From Phytophthora colocasiae (Eukaryota; Oomycota; Peronosporomycetes; Peronosporales; Peronosporaceae), in assembly GCA_018806915.1 (NCBI GenBank), contig JAGKQI010000046.1, forward strand, positions 1,054,001 through 1,118,000: a DNA stretch of 64,000 nucleotides, in the 5' to 3' direction. Under the pieces are notes generated by a model, which was not told where the DNA came from, searched no databases, and was given only the letters and a program-made list of their open reading frames with translations. Below are positions 30,427-43,127 of the stretch, in pieces; the first letter of the stretch is position 1, and every line of letters begins with the position of its first letter. The position numbers and the translations under genes are program-made.

Positions 30427-33400
30427 GTGCGTGAGAGGCACTGGGGCTCAGCCCCGAAGAGCTCCGTGCTCTTAAACACGGAACGTGTGAGCAAGCAGGG
30501 CTTGCTGGTCGTCCAGGTGGACGTGAAGAGCTTTGATAAGCCGTGGATCGTGTTGATCGATTCGGGGGCGTCTGGCAACTACGTCAGACGCTCCACCGTT
30601 GAAGGTAGTCAGCAATATGCTGAGGCGCTACGAGCGCGAAGAGGTGACACAGTCACTGTCCGTCTAGCGACGGGCGTCCGTGTCACTGTGGCCAAGGTCC
30701 CTATGGACCTGCGGCTGAAGTCCTTGGACTTCGATAGCGTAGAACGCCGCTTGGTCCTTGACCTGGATTCGAGGTACGACCTCATCCTTGGCATGGCGTG
30801 GCTAGAGCGCCACGAGCCATGGATTGATTGGAGGTTGAAGACCTTAGGTGCTACGCACTTCTCTCCTAGTGGAGCTTTGGCGAGTCATGAACCCACCTCT
30901 GCTAGGAAGCAGAAGCGCTATTGGCGCGAGCATCGAGCCGAGTCGGCTATGATGCTGGAAGTCGGTGTGTCCGAGTTAGTGGACAGCACCGAGCGCGGGG
31001 ACCGCAGTCCTGTTGAGCGCGTAGCGCTGGTTGACAGTGAGTCAACGTGTGGGCAAAGCTCACGTAACCCCTGTGGGGCGGCACGTACTCCGCCGAGTGA
31101 CGCCGGTCATGGACTGTCACTGGATGCCGATGGCATCGGGCCTTCCCAGGCCGTGAACTATGGGGCGGCACGTACTCCGCCGAGCGATACTGGTCGTGGA
31201 CCAAGTCGATCGCTGAGTGTCTCTGACACTGGACCTGTTACGGTCATTGATTGTGCAGCGGCACGTTCTCCGCTGAGCGGCATCGGTCGTCGACCGAGTG
31301 GATCGCTGAGTATCACTGACACTGGGCCTGAAGGGGCCGAAACCTGTGCGGCGGCACGTACTCCGTCGAGTGGACATTCGTCGGCTAGACGACGACGTCG
31401 TAAGGCCCTATGGGCGAGACGCTCTGCGTCTGAGCCGTCCGTGACGTCAAGTGTCAACGCACAGGAGGGCTGTGGGCAGCTATACACTCTGGTCGATGGA
31501 GTGGACGGCAGTGCCGAAGGCAGTGTCCAGCTGGACAGACTGCCGAGTGTCGACAAACCCCTTGAGTTAGAGGAGATGTCGTTCGCCGACTTTGGCGATG
31601 CCTTGAAGGCTGGCGAACTCGCCGAGGTGGTCATCGTTCGACCTGAAGAAGAGTTAAACTCATCGTCCGTCGTGGACGGGTCCGTCTTGACCGAGGTCAA
31701 GAAGGCGTTGAACGCCAGGAGCGGATCGGAGATCCCCAAGAATCCCTTGGACCCCTTTTACTCCTTTCTGAAGGAATATGGAGACGTTGTCTCGAAGGAA
31801 CCACCGAGTGGCTTGCCTCCTGACCGAGGTGTGCGCCATGAGATCGACTTAGTTCCTGGAACTAAGTACTGCGTGACCCGGCAGTGGCCTCTTCCCAAAG
31901 AGCAATGCGACGTCATTGACGCCTTCTTCCGTGCGAAGCACGCCGCGGGGCTTGTGCGCGAGAGTAAGTCTCCGCACTCCGCACCAACGTTCTGTGTCAG
32001 AAAGCCAAATGGCAAGTGGCGTATCGTTCACGCTTTTAACAAGCTCAACGCCGCCACGATTCCGGCACAGACGCCGATTCCTAGGAAGGATGTTCTTCAG
32101 AACAACATGGTGGGCTGCACCATGTATAGTGCGCTCGACTTAGTCGATGGCTACTATCAGCTGCTCATGCGAGCCAGTGATATCCCGCTTACAGCGGTGA
32201 GCACCCCGAGCGGTATGCTCTGGGAGTGGCTCGTAATGCCCCAAGGGCTCTCAAACGCACCTGCCACGTTCAATCGTCTAGTGACGCAACTGTTCAGGCC
32301 CCTGCGGGCATTCGCACAGACGTACTTTGACGACGTGTTCGTCCACAGTCAGGCCGAACACGGCAAGACTGACGTCGAGGTGCACGTGGAACACGTGAGA
32401 GCTGTGCTCGAGTGCATGCGCACAAACAAGTTGTACGCCAACGCGGACAAGTGCGTCTTTGGCGCGGAAGAAATCCCTTTCCTAGGGTGCTTCATTGGGA
32501 AGCATGGCCTTCGTGCTGATCCAGCAAAGGTCAAGGCCATTGTGGACTGGCCGGTTCCCTTGAACCAGAAGGACTTGCGTAAGTGGCTTGGCTTGGCCAA
32601 CTACTTGCACAAGTACAGCGAGAACTACGCTGAGTTGGCTCGGCCACTGTCGGATCTCCTTAAGAAGGATAGCGAGTGGGCATGGCGTGCTGAGCACGAG
32701 AGTGCGTTCACTCGCATCAAGGATAGCCTGCTTCAGGCACCGATACTGGCGTTGCCAGACCCTGATCGTCCGTTCATCGTCGTCTGTGACGCCTCGGACT
32801 TTGCCATTGGCAGTGCTTTGCTACAAGCGGACGCCGAAGGGCGCGAACGCGTTATCGCGTTTGAGTCTCGACAGCTCAAGGCTGCTGAGAAGAACTATCC
32901 AGTTCATGACAAGGAGCTACTTGCGATGAAGTATGCTCTCGTCAAATTCAGGGTTCACCTGCTCGGCTCCAAGCCGTTTGTGATCTACACGGATCATGCG
33001 TCACTACGCACAGCGACGCGGTCGCCTCACCTCTCGCAGAGGATGGCCCGATGGCTCTCCTTCTTTGCGGAGTATAACTTCGAGGTGAAGTACAAGCCTG
33101 GCCGGCAGAACGTCCTCGCTGACGCGTTATCGCGTCGCCCGGACTATGAGTTATCTCATGTCACCTCGGTGACGTCGTCCGTGTCGGACATGGTTCGAGC
33201 AGCGTACGCTCAGGACGACTCTTGTGTCGCGCTGCTTCAAGCTCTAGGGAGCGATGAGGTTAAGGACTCAAAGGTGACTCTGTCACGACGCCTGAAGGCG
33301 AGACTCCAGCGCTATAGCCTGGAAGGCGGTCTGCTGTACTACAGCACGGGTCAAGATGACCCACCACGTGTGGTGGTTCCTCACGATGAGGACCTGAAGT

Positions 33401-35150
33401 ATCGTATCCTCTATGAGGCCCACGACACGCCCACAAGCGGCCACCTCGGTCGCGAGAAGACCTACGGCTCGGTGAGCTCCATGTACTGGTGGCCGAAGCT
33501 GTACAAGTGGGTCAGCACCTATGTGCACACGTGCGAGACGTGTCAACGGGTTAAACCCTCGCCGCATGCGGCGGCGCTTTTGGCGAGCTTGCCTGTACCC
33601 TCTGGGTGTTGGCAGTCCATGAGTATGGACTTTGTGTTTGGCCTGCCGAAGGATTCGGTAGGCAACACGGGCGTTGTGGTCTTTGTTGACCGTCTGAGCA
33701 AGATGGCTCACCTAGCGGCTGTGCCGGACACCGTCGATGGCGCTGGTACAGCGACGATCTTTATCGATCGGGTCTTCCGTCAGCATGGGCTGCCAGAGAC
33801 CATTGTCTCGGATCGAGACCCCCGTTTCACGGGTCACTTCTGGACGTCCGTCTTTAAGGTGCTTGGCACTCGACTGGACATGTCCACGGCGGATCATCCG
33901 CAGACCGACGGTCAGACGGAGCGCGTGAATCGCGTCCTGGAGGACATCCTCCGCAGCGAATGCGCTGGAATGCGCTGAAACGCCGAAGCGTTGGAGCGCT
34001 ATGCTCCCTCTCGTTGAGTTCTCAATGAACAATGCGGTGCACGCCTCAACAGGCTTCACCCCGTTCTACGTGAACGGCCTCGCGCATCCGCGCGTCCCGC
34101 TTACTCCGCCACGTGGTGGCCTCGGGCTTAGTGGGGGAGGGACTGTGCCGTCGCTCGACTCCGAGCTTGCTGTTATCAGCCCTCGTGCCGTGTGTAATCA
34201 AGTCGATGACTTCCTCTCATTGAGGCTTAGCGTCTTACGCCGTGTGCGTGACGCAATGGCCGAAAGCCAAGATGTTCAAAAGGAACTGGCTGATGCCAAA
34301 GGTAGAGACAATGTGTGGGAATTCAAGGTCGGTGACCAAGTTTTATTAAACGCGAAGAACCTGCCTACACACGCAGTGTCTGCCGTCTTCAAGACGAAGT
34401 TGCGTCCACGCTTCATCGGACCGTTCACGGTCGTGGCCAAGAAGGGCCTCGCATACACGCTTGACCTGCCAAAGCGGATGCAAACACATCCCGTGTTCTA
34501 CGTTGGCTTGCTTAAGCCTTATCGGGACCCTGCTCTTGTGAGCTCTGAGGCGCCGGCGCCGAGTCGGACGAAGGCTGCACGACAGCAGGGTGTGGATGCG
34601 CAGGAGGCTACACGGCAGCAGGTGGCAGAGTCACAGGTGGTTGCATCTGAACCAACAGGTCTAGCTGATCCTCAAATGAGCAACGTGATGCTCGAGGTCA
34701 TAGACCTGCTGATGCAGCACAGGAGGCGACCAGACCGGTCCCCGTTACTCTAGGTCTCCTCGAGACCAGTCGCTAAGCGATGGGTTGGACGACCAACGTT
34801 GTGGTCGTGCTCCTTCACCGAGTCGACGCGGGTCTGCAAGCAATGCAGCGCGTCTACACTCGCAGCACGAGAACCAATCGACCGCTCGTCCTCCTCCTGC
34901 TCTGCTTGATGAGCAAGGTGAGCTTCACTATCATGGGGATCGCCTGATGGCGCGGCGACGTCGCCAAGGTCACAACCAGTATCTGGTGAAGTGGCGAGGT
35001 TACCCTCACTCACAGAACTCGTGGGAGTTTGAGGTGCCACTACGGCAGGATTGCCCCGACGTCGTTGACGCGTATGATCGGGCACACCCGGGATCAGACC
35101 GCCCGGTAGGCGTGCGACGGATTCGCCGGGTGCCAAGCACCTCCCACTAA
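30427..35150 (+). pseudogene. pol: Gypsy-2 Pol, nearly complete
   Basis: One frame of 1,183 codons (to 33978) holds protease VLIDSGASGNYV, a Ser/Gly/Pro-rich linker with tandem repeats, RT (YSALDLVDGYYQL and TYFDDVFVHS), RNase H (VVCDASDFAIGSALL) and integrase (HLGREKTYGS, CETCQRVK, MDFVFGLPKD, SDRDPRF, TDGQTERVNRVLE). A 10-bp direct duplication (GGAATGCGCT) at about 33965 breaks it. The rest of integrase runs 34001-34753, and a chromodomain (YLVKWRGYPHSQNSWEFEV) follows to 35150 in another frame. All RT, RNase H and integrase catalytic residues seem present. Confidence 0.88.
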
Positions 35151-36061
35151 GGTGGGAGTCCTCAGGGTCGTTGCTGAGCTCAGGCTCTGACCCGTAGCTG
35201 CAATACTTGCAGCGAGCACGTCGGTGCCGTCGACGTGGCATCGAATGCTCAAACTGCAAGCGCAGTAGAGCTACATGCGCCTCGAGCGCGTGTTTCAAGG
35301 GTCTATGACCCTTTAATAACACTGGCCTATGGCTCGGAGCTTCGCGATCATGAAGCGAAGAGGGTTCGTGATGAACAACCGTCTTAATGACGTTCTGTCT
35401 AAGTGACAAGTGGTGATGGAAACGGATTATATCCGATCACCTGACGCTGGAAGCGTTCAATGGGTATGACTATGTCATGAGGCACTGTGGATGCCAGGGA
35501 TGCCAATGCATTGGACCCCGCATGTTGCATAGCAGAAGGAGGTAGGTATGCTCCTCCTGAGCGACAGCTTAGCTGTCTGGTGCTCGTTGTCGTGTCTACG
35601 ACTGTGCTGAGCACGTGTATTCACAAGACACAGTGTCTGTGACACATAGTGGCGCTTGCGCCTGCTTCAAGGACAACTTGGGCATCAAGCCCTGCACACA
35701 GTGCTCATCCGAGGATCACACACACTGTAAAGCGAGTGGGCCCCACTGCTGTGTGGTTCGTGGAACCGTTGGGAGCCTGAAAGGCTTGCCCTGTGGATCA
35801 CTGATCCAGTAGTATCATAGATACGTCACCTGTGGCCATCTTTCCACGCCCGTAGAGCCCCATGACTCGAGCCAGTAGGCTCCTATGCTTGATAAGCATT
35901 GTGCCTAAGTGTGTGCCAAGTGGCATCGCGTACGGAGGCGTGTAACGCGCACGAGAGATAGCGCCGTCCGCGCAAGGCGTGGTGCCGTGGCCATCGGCCG
36001 ATAATCGCGTCGTGTGTTTACACTTTCCGGATACGGTATCCGGAATTTTGGTGGGGGAGAG
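35151..36061 (+). other. Gypsy-2 3' non-coding region with palindrome and polypurine tract
   Basis: About 900 bp without a supported gene. Near the end, TTCCGGATAC and GTATCCGGAA form a perfect inverted repeat with one base between (36025-36045), four bases before the polypurine tract GGTGGGGGAGAG (36050-36061), which primes plus-strand synthesis and abuts the LTR. The same arrangement is at 44846-44882. Confidence 0.7.
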
Positions 36062-36268
36062 TGTAACGGGGATGTTACACGAATGTTTCTCGTTGGTGTG
36101 TGACACACGTGGATACATTTATGTGGGTACATAATGGTGTGTGACACTCATGGATACATTTATGTGGGTACGTAATGGTGTGGCACACACGGGTAGATAC
36201 GTAGATGGCCTCAGAGCCTCACGTTGCATTTTTATTAGGATTTAGTATGCTAGATACTAAATCCGTTA

Positions 36269-38183
36269 CCGTAAAAATCGGATTCAGTAAGACAAATTGA
36301 TTCAGTGCGACAGCCGTAAAAACACCAAGCGGTTGTGCAGAAAATGGTGACAAACCCATCGCGATGAAGGTTTCACCCCGTCCGAGGAATCTTAAAAAAT
36401 AAAATCAATATTAATAAAGTAAACAACATGCAAATGATCATTGTTTAATCGAATTAAGCATCTTGCACTAACGGTGCATCTGCCACTATGCTAGCCACAC
36501 GGAAACGCCCGTCTTGATCGCGGGGCCCCGTTGGAATCACCCCCGCCCGCGCAAACCCCTTCACGATTGTTTCGGGCTTGACAGCGTTCCAGGCTTCGAC
36601 AACGAAGCGAGAGATGAGCGCCCGCTTCTCCGATGTCGAAGCCGGGAATGGATTGTCCAGATGGTGCTCGAGATACAGTCTCCTATAGAATAGAATTGCG
36701 CACCATGTTAAAACTATGCATTATTTCATACCAAAGTAAACGTACCGAAATGCATCTTTGAATGGCTTCATAACTGCCACGTCCATTGGCTGACACAAGC
36801 CCGTGATGCCTGGCGGAACGAACTGCACCTGCGTGCAACACTGGTCGAGTGCCTCCCTCACTGAGGCCATTTTGTGGACTTTAAGGCTGTCCAAAAGCAG
36901 CAGTTGGCAACCTTGGACACTAGGTTTCCAAACCTATTTTATCAACAAAGTTCAGTTAAATAAAATAATCTTTTTAAATAAAACCGCTAAACTTTACCCG
37001 TTCAATCCACTCTTTCATCACCACCTCATTGCAAAACGCCTTCTTTTGGACTGTATGCTCCGCTCCAGGGGAACCAAACATTGGATTCCAAACCTCCTGG
37101 GATACAGGCCCCCCTGGGATACCAGCAAACACGATCAGCGGGGGCAATTTGATTCCCGTCGCTGATGCAGTAAGAAAAACGGATGCTCTAAAACCGTTGA
37201 TTTCACTACCTGTAAGTCAAAAACAATGCATAGCAATTAAAAAATTTCCTCCAAAAGTAACATAATAATAAATGTACCTTGCTGGACGTCCACAGTTGGG
37301 CTTCCAATGAAATCGATTGTTGTCTTTCCGGCCATATCTATGTAAATGGCTGTTTGGTCCATATTGAACACGGCGGCAAGCTTGGCATCACCACGCTCTG
37401 CAGAAAGGATACCGTCTTCCTCTATGACATGTTGAATTGACTTAGCAAATACGTTTGCAACGAGCTATTTAGCACAGAAAAAAGTAAGTTTAGATCGTTA
37501 AAACATTAAATTTTAAAATATTACCTCCATGTCTGGGCGCTTCTTTCTACCCTTGTGCGTGATCCGTCGGATTGACAGGCGATTGCGTTTTAAAAAGCGT
37601 TTTAGGAAGGAGATGTTTCCACCCCGAGTGCGCATTTTGAAATGCTCTGGGTCGTATCGAGCCAACATTAGCAGCAGACACTCCATAGATACACAAAAAT
37701 ATCGATTTTTACGCATTTCTACAATCCAAGTGAGCAATCTAAATAGGAAAGTTAGTGTCGGGAGCATACACTGCGCAAAAAATAAAACTTACTTTTTCTC
37801 CAACTCAGGGTTTCTGATGTACATGGTTTTTTGGCGAGAGATGTAGTATTTATTGGGAGCATCCCGTGCGGCCGTTGCAATGACTGATTCTTGACATTTC
37901 CAGCGGTACCACGTCGAGCGGTGGACGCCGACAGCTACTGCTGCAGCAGTCACAGTCGTCGCCCCGCGGTCAAGTGCTTTGAGCTTAACTTTATTCTTGT
38001 TTTTTGGACGGCGCATCGTTGAGAATGCGGGAGTGGGGATGGATGGCATCGAGCCGCCAACGCAGAGTGAATGGTGCTGCGCGATTCAAACTTTTTACTA
38101 CTCGTAAAAAGCATAGCCTTTTTATGATATTTATATAAGCTGTAGCCTTTTTACCTCTGTCTCATTGAATCCGATTTTTACGG
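36269..38183 (-). mobile_element. Pogo/Tigger-like DNA transposon, apparently intact
   Basis: 1,915 bp with 18-bp perfect terminal inverted repeats, CCGTAAAAATCGGATTCA (36269-36286, and inverted at 38166-38183), flanked by TA duplications (36267-36268 and 38184-38185). It sits in a Gypsy-2 LTR. Both repeats and the transposase gene look undamaged. Confidence 0.9.
36454..38049 (-). CDS. Pogo-like transposase, six exons, 428 residues
   Basis: Exons on the minus strand: 38049-37793, 37738-37525, 37464-37278, 37209-36998, 36933-36746, 36682-36454. Introns are 54-68 bp with donors GTAAGT, GTAATA, GTACAT, GTAAAG and GTACGT, all ending AG. The exon lengths sum to 1,287 nt, a whole number of codons with no internal stop, ending TAA. 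Exon 1 holds a psq-type helix-turn-helix (TAAAVAVGVHRSTWYRWK), exon 2 a CENP-B-like helix region (FLKRFLKRNRLSIRR), exon 3 FNMDQTAIY (first Asp), exon 5 LLLLDSLKVHK (second Asp) and LCQPMDVAVMKPFK (third Asp). The protein would cut and paste the element between the TA sites. The splice model is inferred from frame and consensus only. Confidence 0.85.
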
Positions 38184-38400
38184 TACATTTAGGATTAGGG
38201 CAGTAAAGTCAATAAAAATCAGTTTGCATTTTACATAGTTAGTGTTAGTTCCTTTATTATAGGGACACTAATTGTGTGAGTCCCGTATTTGGTGGACTTC
38301 TTGGTTCTTGTATAGAACCGAAGGCTAGCGCCTTGCAAGCAGGACTCTACGAGTCAACTAAACTTCCTCTGTGCGGTGCACAGCTACGCAGCCCCGCTGC

Positions 38401-41400
38401 AGCCGCCGCATGCGGCGAGGGTTTAACCCGTTGACACGTCTCGCACGTGTGCACATAGGTGCTGACCCACTTGTACAGCTTCGGCCACCAGTACATGGAG
38501 CTCACCGAGCCGTAGGTCTTCTCGCGACCGAGGTGGCCGCTTGTGGGCGTGTCGTGGGCCTCATAGAGGATACGATACTTCAGGTCCTCATCGTGAGGAA
38601 CCACCACACGTGGTGGGTCATCTTGACCCGTGCTGTAGTACAGCAGACCGCCTTCCAGGCTATAGCGCTGGAGTCTCGCCTTCAGGCGTCGTGACAGAGT
38701 CACCTTTGAGTCCTTAACCTCATCGCTCCCTAGAGCTTGAAGCAGCGCGACACAAGAGTCGTCCTGAGCGTACGCTGCTCGAACCATGTCCGACACGGAC
38801 GACGTCACCGAGGTGACATGAGATAACTCATAGTCCGGGCGACGCGATAACGCGTCAGCGAGGACGTTCTGCCGGCCAGGCTTGTACTTCACCTCGAAGT
38901 TATACTCCGCAAAGAAGGAGAGCCATCGGGCCATCCTCTGCGAGAGGTGAGGCGACTGCGTCGCTGTGCGTAGTGACGCATGATCCGTGTAGATCACAAA
39001 CGGCTTGGAGCCGAGCAGGTGAACCCTGAATTTGACGAGAGCATACTTCATCGCAAGTAGCTCCTTGTCATGAACTGGATAGTTCTTCTCAGCAGCCTTG
39101 AGCTGTCGAGACTCAAACGCGATAACGCGTTCGCGCCCTTCGGCGTCCGCTTGTAGCAAAGCACTGCCAATGGCAAAGTCCGAGGCGTCACAGACGACGA
39201 TGAACGGACGAGCGGGGTCTGGCAACGCCAGTATCGGTGCCTGAAGCAGGCTATCCTTGATGCGAGTGAACGCACTCGTGCTCAGCACGCCATGCCCACT
39301 CGCTATCCTTCTTAAGGAGATCCGACAGTGGCCGAGCCAACTCAGCGTAGTTCTCGCTGTACTTGTGCAAGTAGTTGGCCGCCAAGCCACTTACGCAAGT
39401 CCTTCTGGTTCAAGGGAACCGGCCAGTCCACAATGGCCTTGACCTTTGCTGGATCAGCACGAAGGCCATGCTTCCCAATGAAGCACCCTAGAAAGGGATT
39501 TCTTCCGCGCCAAAGACGCACTTGTCCGCGTTGGCGTACAACTTGTTTGTGCGCATGCACTCGAGCACAGCTCACGTGTTCCACGTGCACCTCGACGTCA
39601 GTCTTGCCGTGTTCGGCCTGACTGTGGACGAACACGTCGTCAAAGTACGTCTGTGCGAATGATCTGCAGGGCCTGAACAGTTGCGTCACTAGACGATTGA
39701 ACGTGGCAGGTGCGTTTGAGAGCCCTTGGGGCATTACGAGCCACTCCCAGAGCATACCGCTCGGGTGCTCACCGCTGTAAGCGGGATATCACTGGCTCGC
39801 ATGAGCAGCTGATAGTAGCCATCGACTAAGTCGAGCGCACTATACATGGTGCAGCCCACCATGTTGTTCTGAAGAACATCCTTCCTAGGAATCGGCGTCT
39901 GTGCCGGAATCGTGGCGGCGTTGAGCTTGTTAAAAGCGTGAACGATACGCCACTTGCCATTTGGCTTTCTGACACAGAACGTTGGTGCGGAGTGCGGAGA
40001 CTTACTCTCGCGCACAAGTTTCGCGGCGTGCTTCGCACGGAAGAAGGCGTCAATGACGTCGCATTGCTCTTTGGGAAGAGGCCACTGCCGGGTCACGCAG
40101 TACTTAGTTCCAGGAACTAAGTCGATCTTCATGGCGCACACCTCGGTCAGGAGGCAAGCCACTCGGTGGTTCCTTCGAGACAACGTCTCCATATTCCTTC
40201 AGAAAGGAGTAAAAGGGGTCCAAGGGATTCTTGGGGATCTCCGATCCGCTCCTGGCGTTCAACGCCTTCTTGACCTCGGTCAAGACGGACCCGTCCACGA
40301 CGGACGATGAGTTTAACTCTTCTTCAGGTCGAACGATGACCACCTCGGCGAGTTCGCCCAGCCTTCAAGGCATCGCCAAAGTCGGCGAACGACATCTCCT
40401 CTAACTCAAGGGGTTTGTCGACACTCGGCAGTCTGTCCAGCTGGACACTGCCTTCGGCACTGCCGTCCACTCCATCGACCAGAGTGTATAGCTGCCCACA
40501 GCCCTCCTGTGCGTTGACACTTGACGTCACGGACGGCTCAGACGCAGAGCGTCTCGCCCATAGGGCCTTACGACGTCGTCGTCTAGCCGACGAATGTCCA
40601 CTCGACGGAGTACGTGCCGCCGCACAGGTTTTGGCCTTGCCCGGCCCAGTGTTAGTGACGCTCAGTGACTGACTCGGTCTACCGCCGACGTCACTAGACG
40701 GAGTACGTGCCGCCGCACAGGTTTCGGCCCCTTCAGGCCCAGTGTCAGTGATACTCAGCGATCCACTCGGTCGACGACCGATGCCGCTGAGCGGAGAACG
40801 TGCCGCTGCACAATCAATGACCGTAACAGGTCCAGTGTCAGAGACACTCAGCGATCGACTTGGTCCACGACCAGTATCGCTCGGCGGAGTACGTGCCGCC
40901 CCATAGTTCACGGCCTGGGAAGGCCCGATGCCATCGGCATCCAGTGACAGTCCATGACCGGCGTCACTCGGCGGAGTACGTGCCGCCCCACAGGGGTTAC
41001 GTGAGCTTTGCCCACACGTTGACTCACTGTCAACCAGCGCTACGCGCTCAACAGGACTGCGGTCCCCGCGCTCGGTGCTGTCCACTAACTCGGACACACC
41101 GACTTCCAGCATCATAGCCGACTCGGCTCGATGCTCGCGCCAATAGCGCTTCTGCTTCCTAGCAGAGGTGGGTTCATGACTCGCCAAAGCTCCACTAGGA
41201 GAGAAGTGCGTAGCACCTAAGGTCTTCAACCTCCAATCAATCCATGGCTCGTGGCGCTCTAGCCACGCCATGCCAAGGATGAGGTCGTACCTCGAATCCA
41301 GGTCAAGGACCAAGCGGCGTTCTACGCTATCGAAGTCCAAGGACTTCAGCCGCAGGTCCATAGGGACCTTGGCCACAGTGACACGGACGCCCGTCGCTAG

Positions 41401-41637
41401 ACGGACAGTGACTGTGTCACCTCTTCGCGCTCGTAGCGCCTCAGCATATTGCTGACTACCTTCAACGGTGGAGCGTCTGACGTAGTTGCCAGACGCCCCC
41501 GAATCGATCAACACGATCCACGGCTTATCAAAGCCCTTCACGTCCACCTGGACGACCAGCAAGCCCTGCTTGCTCACACGTTCCGTGTTTAAGAGCACGG
41601 AGCTCTTCGGGGCTGAGCCCCAGTGCCTCTCACGCAC
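38401..41637 (-). pseudogene. pol: Gypsy-2 Pol, inverted 5' part
   Basis: Minus-strand fragments carry the protease and repeat linker (40324-41637), then RT and RNase H in several frames down to the integrase zinc region (CETCQRVKPSPHAA), where the sequence stops exactly at the LTR end 38400/38401. Single-base changes near 40340, 40130, 39750 and 39350 break the frame. The linker has one more tandem unit than the copy at 30427. Confidence 0.85.
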
Positions 41638-41675
41638 TGCAGAACTCAGTTCTTCCCCAGTAGACCGCCCCGCGT

Positions 41676-42647
41676 CTACTGGGAGCCGGCGTTTCCCTGG
41701 GCAGAGCCCAAAGCGGGACCCGCGGCAGGGTTTCGGCCATTCTGGCCGGCGCGCTCTTTGCGCAGAGGGCAGTTGGGCCTCAGATGTGTGGGACTACCAC
41801 ACATGTAGCACCGGCGGGTGCTCATACGCTGCACCGCAGCTCGTAGCTCAGCTACCTCATCTTCAGCATAGCTGAGGTCCATGGGCTCAGGTCCACCGGA
41901 CCCTGTGCTGCTAGCACCGACCTTTGACAACTTAAAGTTGAGTTCGGCATTCAGTGCCACGCTCACAGCGTCCTCGAAGCTGCGAGGGTTCTGACGGAAT
42001 GTCTCCGTCCTGGCCACGCCAGCTCGCAAGCCTTCCATGAAGACGGTCACGGCGACCACCTCGGGTAGAGGGTCGGCAGCCATGCCGGCGATGAGCGTGC
42101 GTAGCTCTTGGACATAGTCCACCAGATCCTTCTTGCCTTGACGGCAAGCAAGGAAGCGTGACCGCACGCGATACGCCTGGTTAGGCGGAGCAAACACTTG
42201 CGTAAGCTTGGCCTTTAGCTCGCCCCACGTGGGGAAGGCCGCTTCCACCGACGTCCCAGACGTCAAGGCCCATTCTCGTGCTCGACCTTCGAGCTTAGAG
42301 ATGGCAAACGCCACGCGTTGTCCCTCCAACTGGAGCATGGCGGCCCCCATGGCCGTTTCAACCTCTCGGGTCCACAACAGGAGGTTCTCTCCCTCCTTCG
42401 CGTGGAAGGTCTTCACACTGAGCGTGACGGGTTTAGCTCTCGGAGCGGGGTTAACCCCTTTTACATTCCGCTGAATGTGCTCGACGAGAGCGTTCTCGTA
42501 CGAGGCAAATGCCTCGAGGCGCGCGTTGACGGCCTCTGGCCCTTGAGACGCAAGGTGCGCCATACCTTCAGGGCCCAGCAAGGACGTAAGTTTGTTAAGC
42601 GTGTCCCGCTGACTCGGAGTCAAGTGAGCGTATGCTTCTTGCTCCAT
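41676..42647 (-). CDS. gag: Gypsy-2 Gag, intact copy
   Basis: An uninterrupted frame of 323 residues from ATG at 42647. It has a capsid region centred on [15 protein letters not shown] and a C-terminal zinc knuckle [14 protein letters not shown] (C-x2-C-x4-H-x4-C) for RNA packaging. This copy lacks the frameshift of 29418-30388. An upstream non-ATG extension of two codons is possible but not needed. Confidence 0.88.
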   Translation of the reverse strand: MEQEAYAHLTPSQRDTLNKLTSLLGPEGMAHLASQGPEAVNARLEAFASYENALVEHIQRNVKGVNPAPRAKPVTLSVKTFHAKEGENLLLWTREVETAMGAAMLQLEGQRVAFAISKLEGRAREWALTSGTSVEAAFPTWGELKAKLTQVFAPPNQAYRVRSRFLACRQGKKDLVDYVQELRTLIAGMAADPLPEVVAVTVFMEGLRAGVARTETFRQNPRSFEDAVSVALNAELNFKLSKVGASSTGSGGPEPMDLSYAEDEVAELRAAVQRMSTRRCYMCGSPTHLRPNCPLRKERAGQNGRNPAAGPALGSAQGNAGSQ

Positions 42648-42704
42648 TCTCACAGAGAAACAGTCTTCAACTCAGGAGTTGGATTGACTACAAGTGCTAC
42701 CAGA

Positions 42705-43127
42705 TGCAGCGGGGCTGCGTAGGTGTGCACCGCACAGAGGAGGTTTAGTTGACTCGTAGAGTCCTGCTTGCGAGGCACTAGCCTTCGGTTCTATACAAGA
42801 ACCAAGTAGTCCACTAAATACGGGACTCACTGAATCAGTGTCCCTAAAACAAAGGAACTGACACTAATTATGTAAAGTGCAAACTGATTTTTATTGACTT
42901 TACTGCCCTAATCGTAAATGTAACGGATTTAGTATCTAGCATAATAAATCCTAATCAAAATGTAACGTGAGGCTCTGAGGGCATCTACGTATCTACCCGT
43001 GTGTGCCACACCATTACGTACCCACATAAATGTATCCATGAGTGTCACACACCATTATGTACCCACATAAATGTATCCACGTGTGTCACACACCAACGAG
43101 AAACATTCGTGTAACATCCCCGTTACA
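42705..43127 (-). repeat. Gypsy-2 LTR, inverted
   Basis: 423 bp, full length (TGTAACGGGG...CCCCGCTGCA on the minus strand). Its variants match the LTR at 28951-29360, not the two others. Confidence 0.9.

Larger units (their letters stand above)
36062..38400 (+). repeat. Gypsy-2 LTR, second, split by pogo element
   Basis: LTR sequence at 36062-36268 and 38186-38400 (about 423 bp together), starting TGTAACGGGG and ending CCCCGCTGCA. The interruption is the TA-flanked pogo element. Confidence 0.9.

Noticed and set aside
31158..31739. Antisense ORFs over the Gypsy-2 linker repeats
   Set aside because: Shadow frames of a repetitive, GC-rich coding region; not conserved as a protein.
35151..36049. 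An extra gene in the Gypsy-2 3' region
   Set aside because: ORFs are short, on both strands, and their frames are not kept better than the surrounding bases between the two copies.
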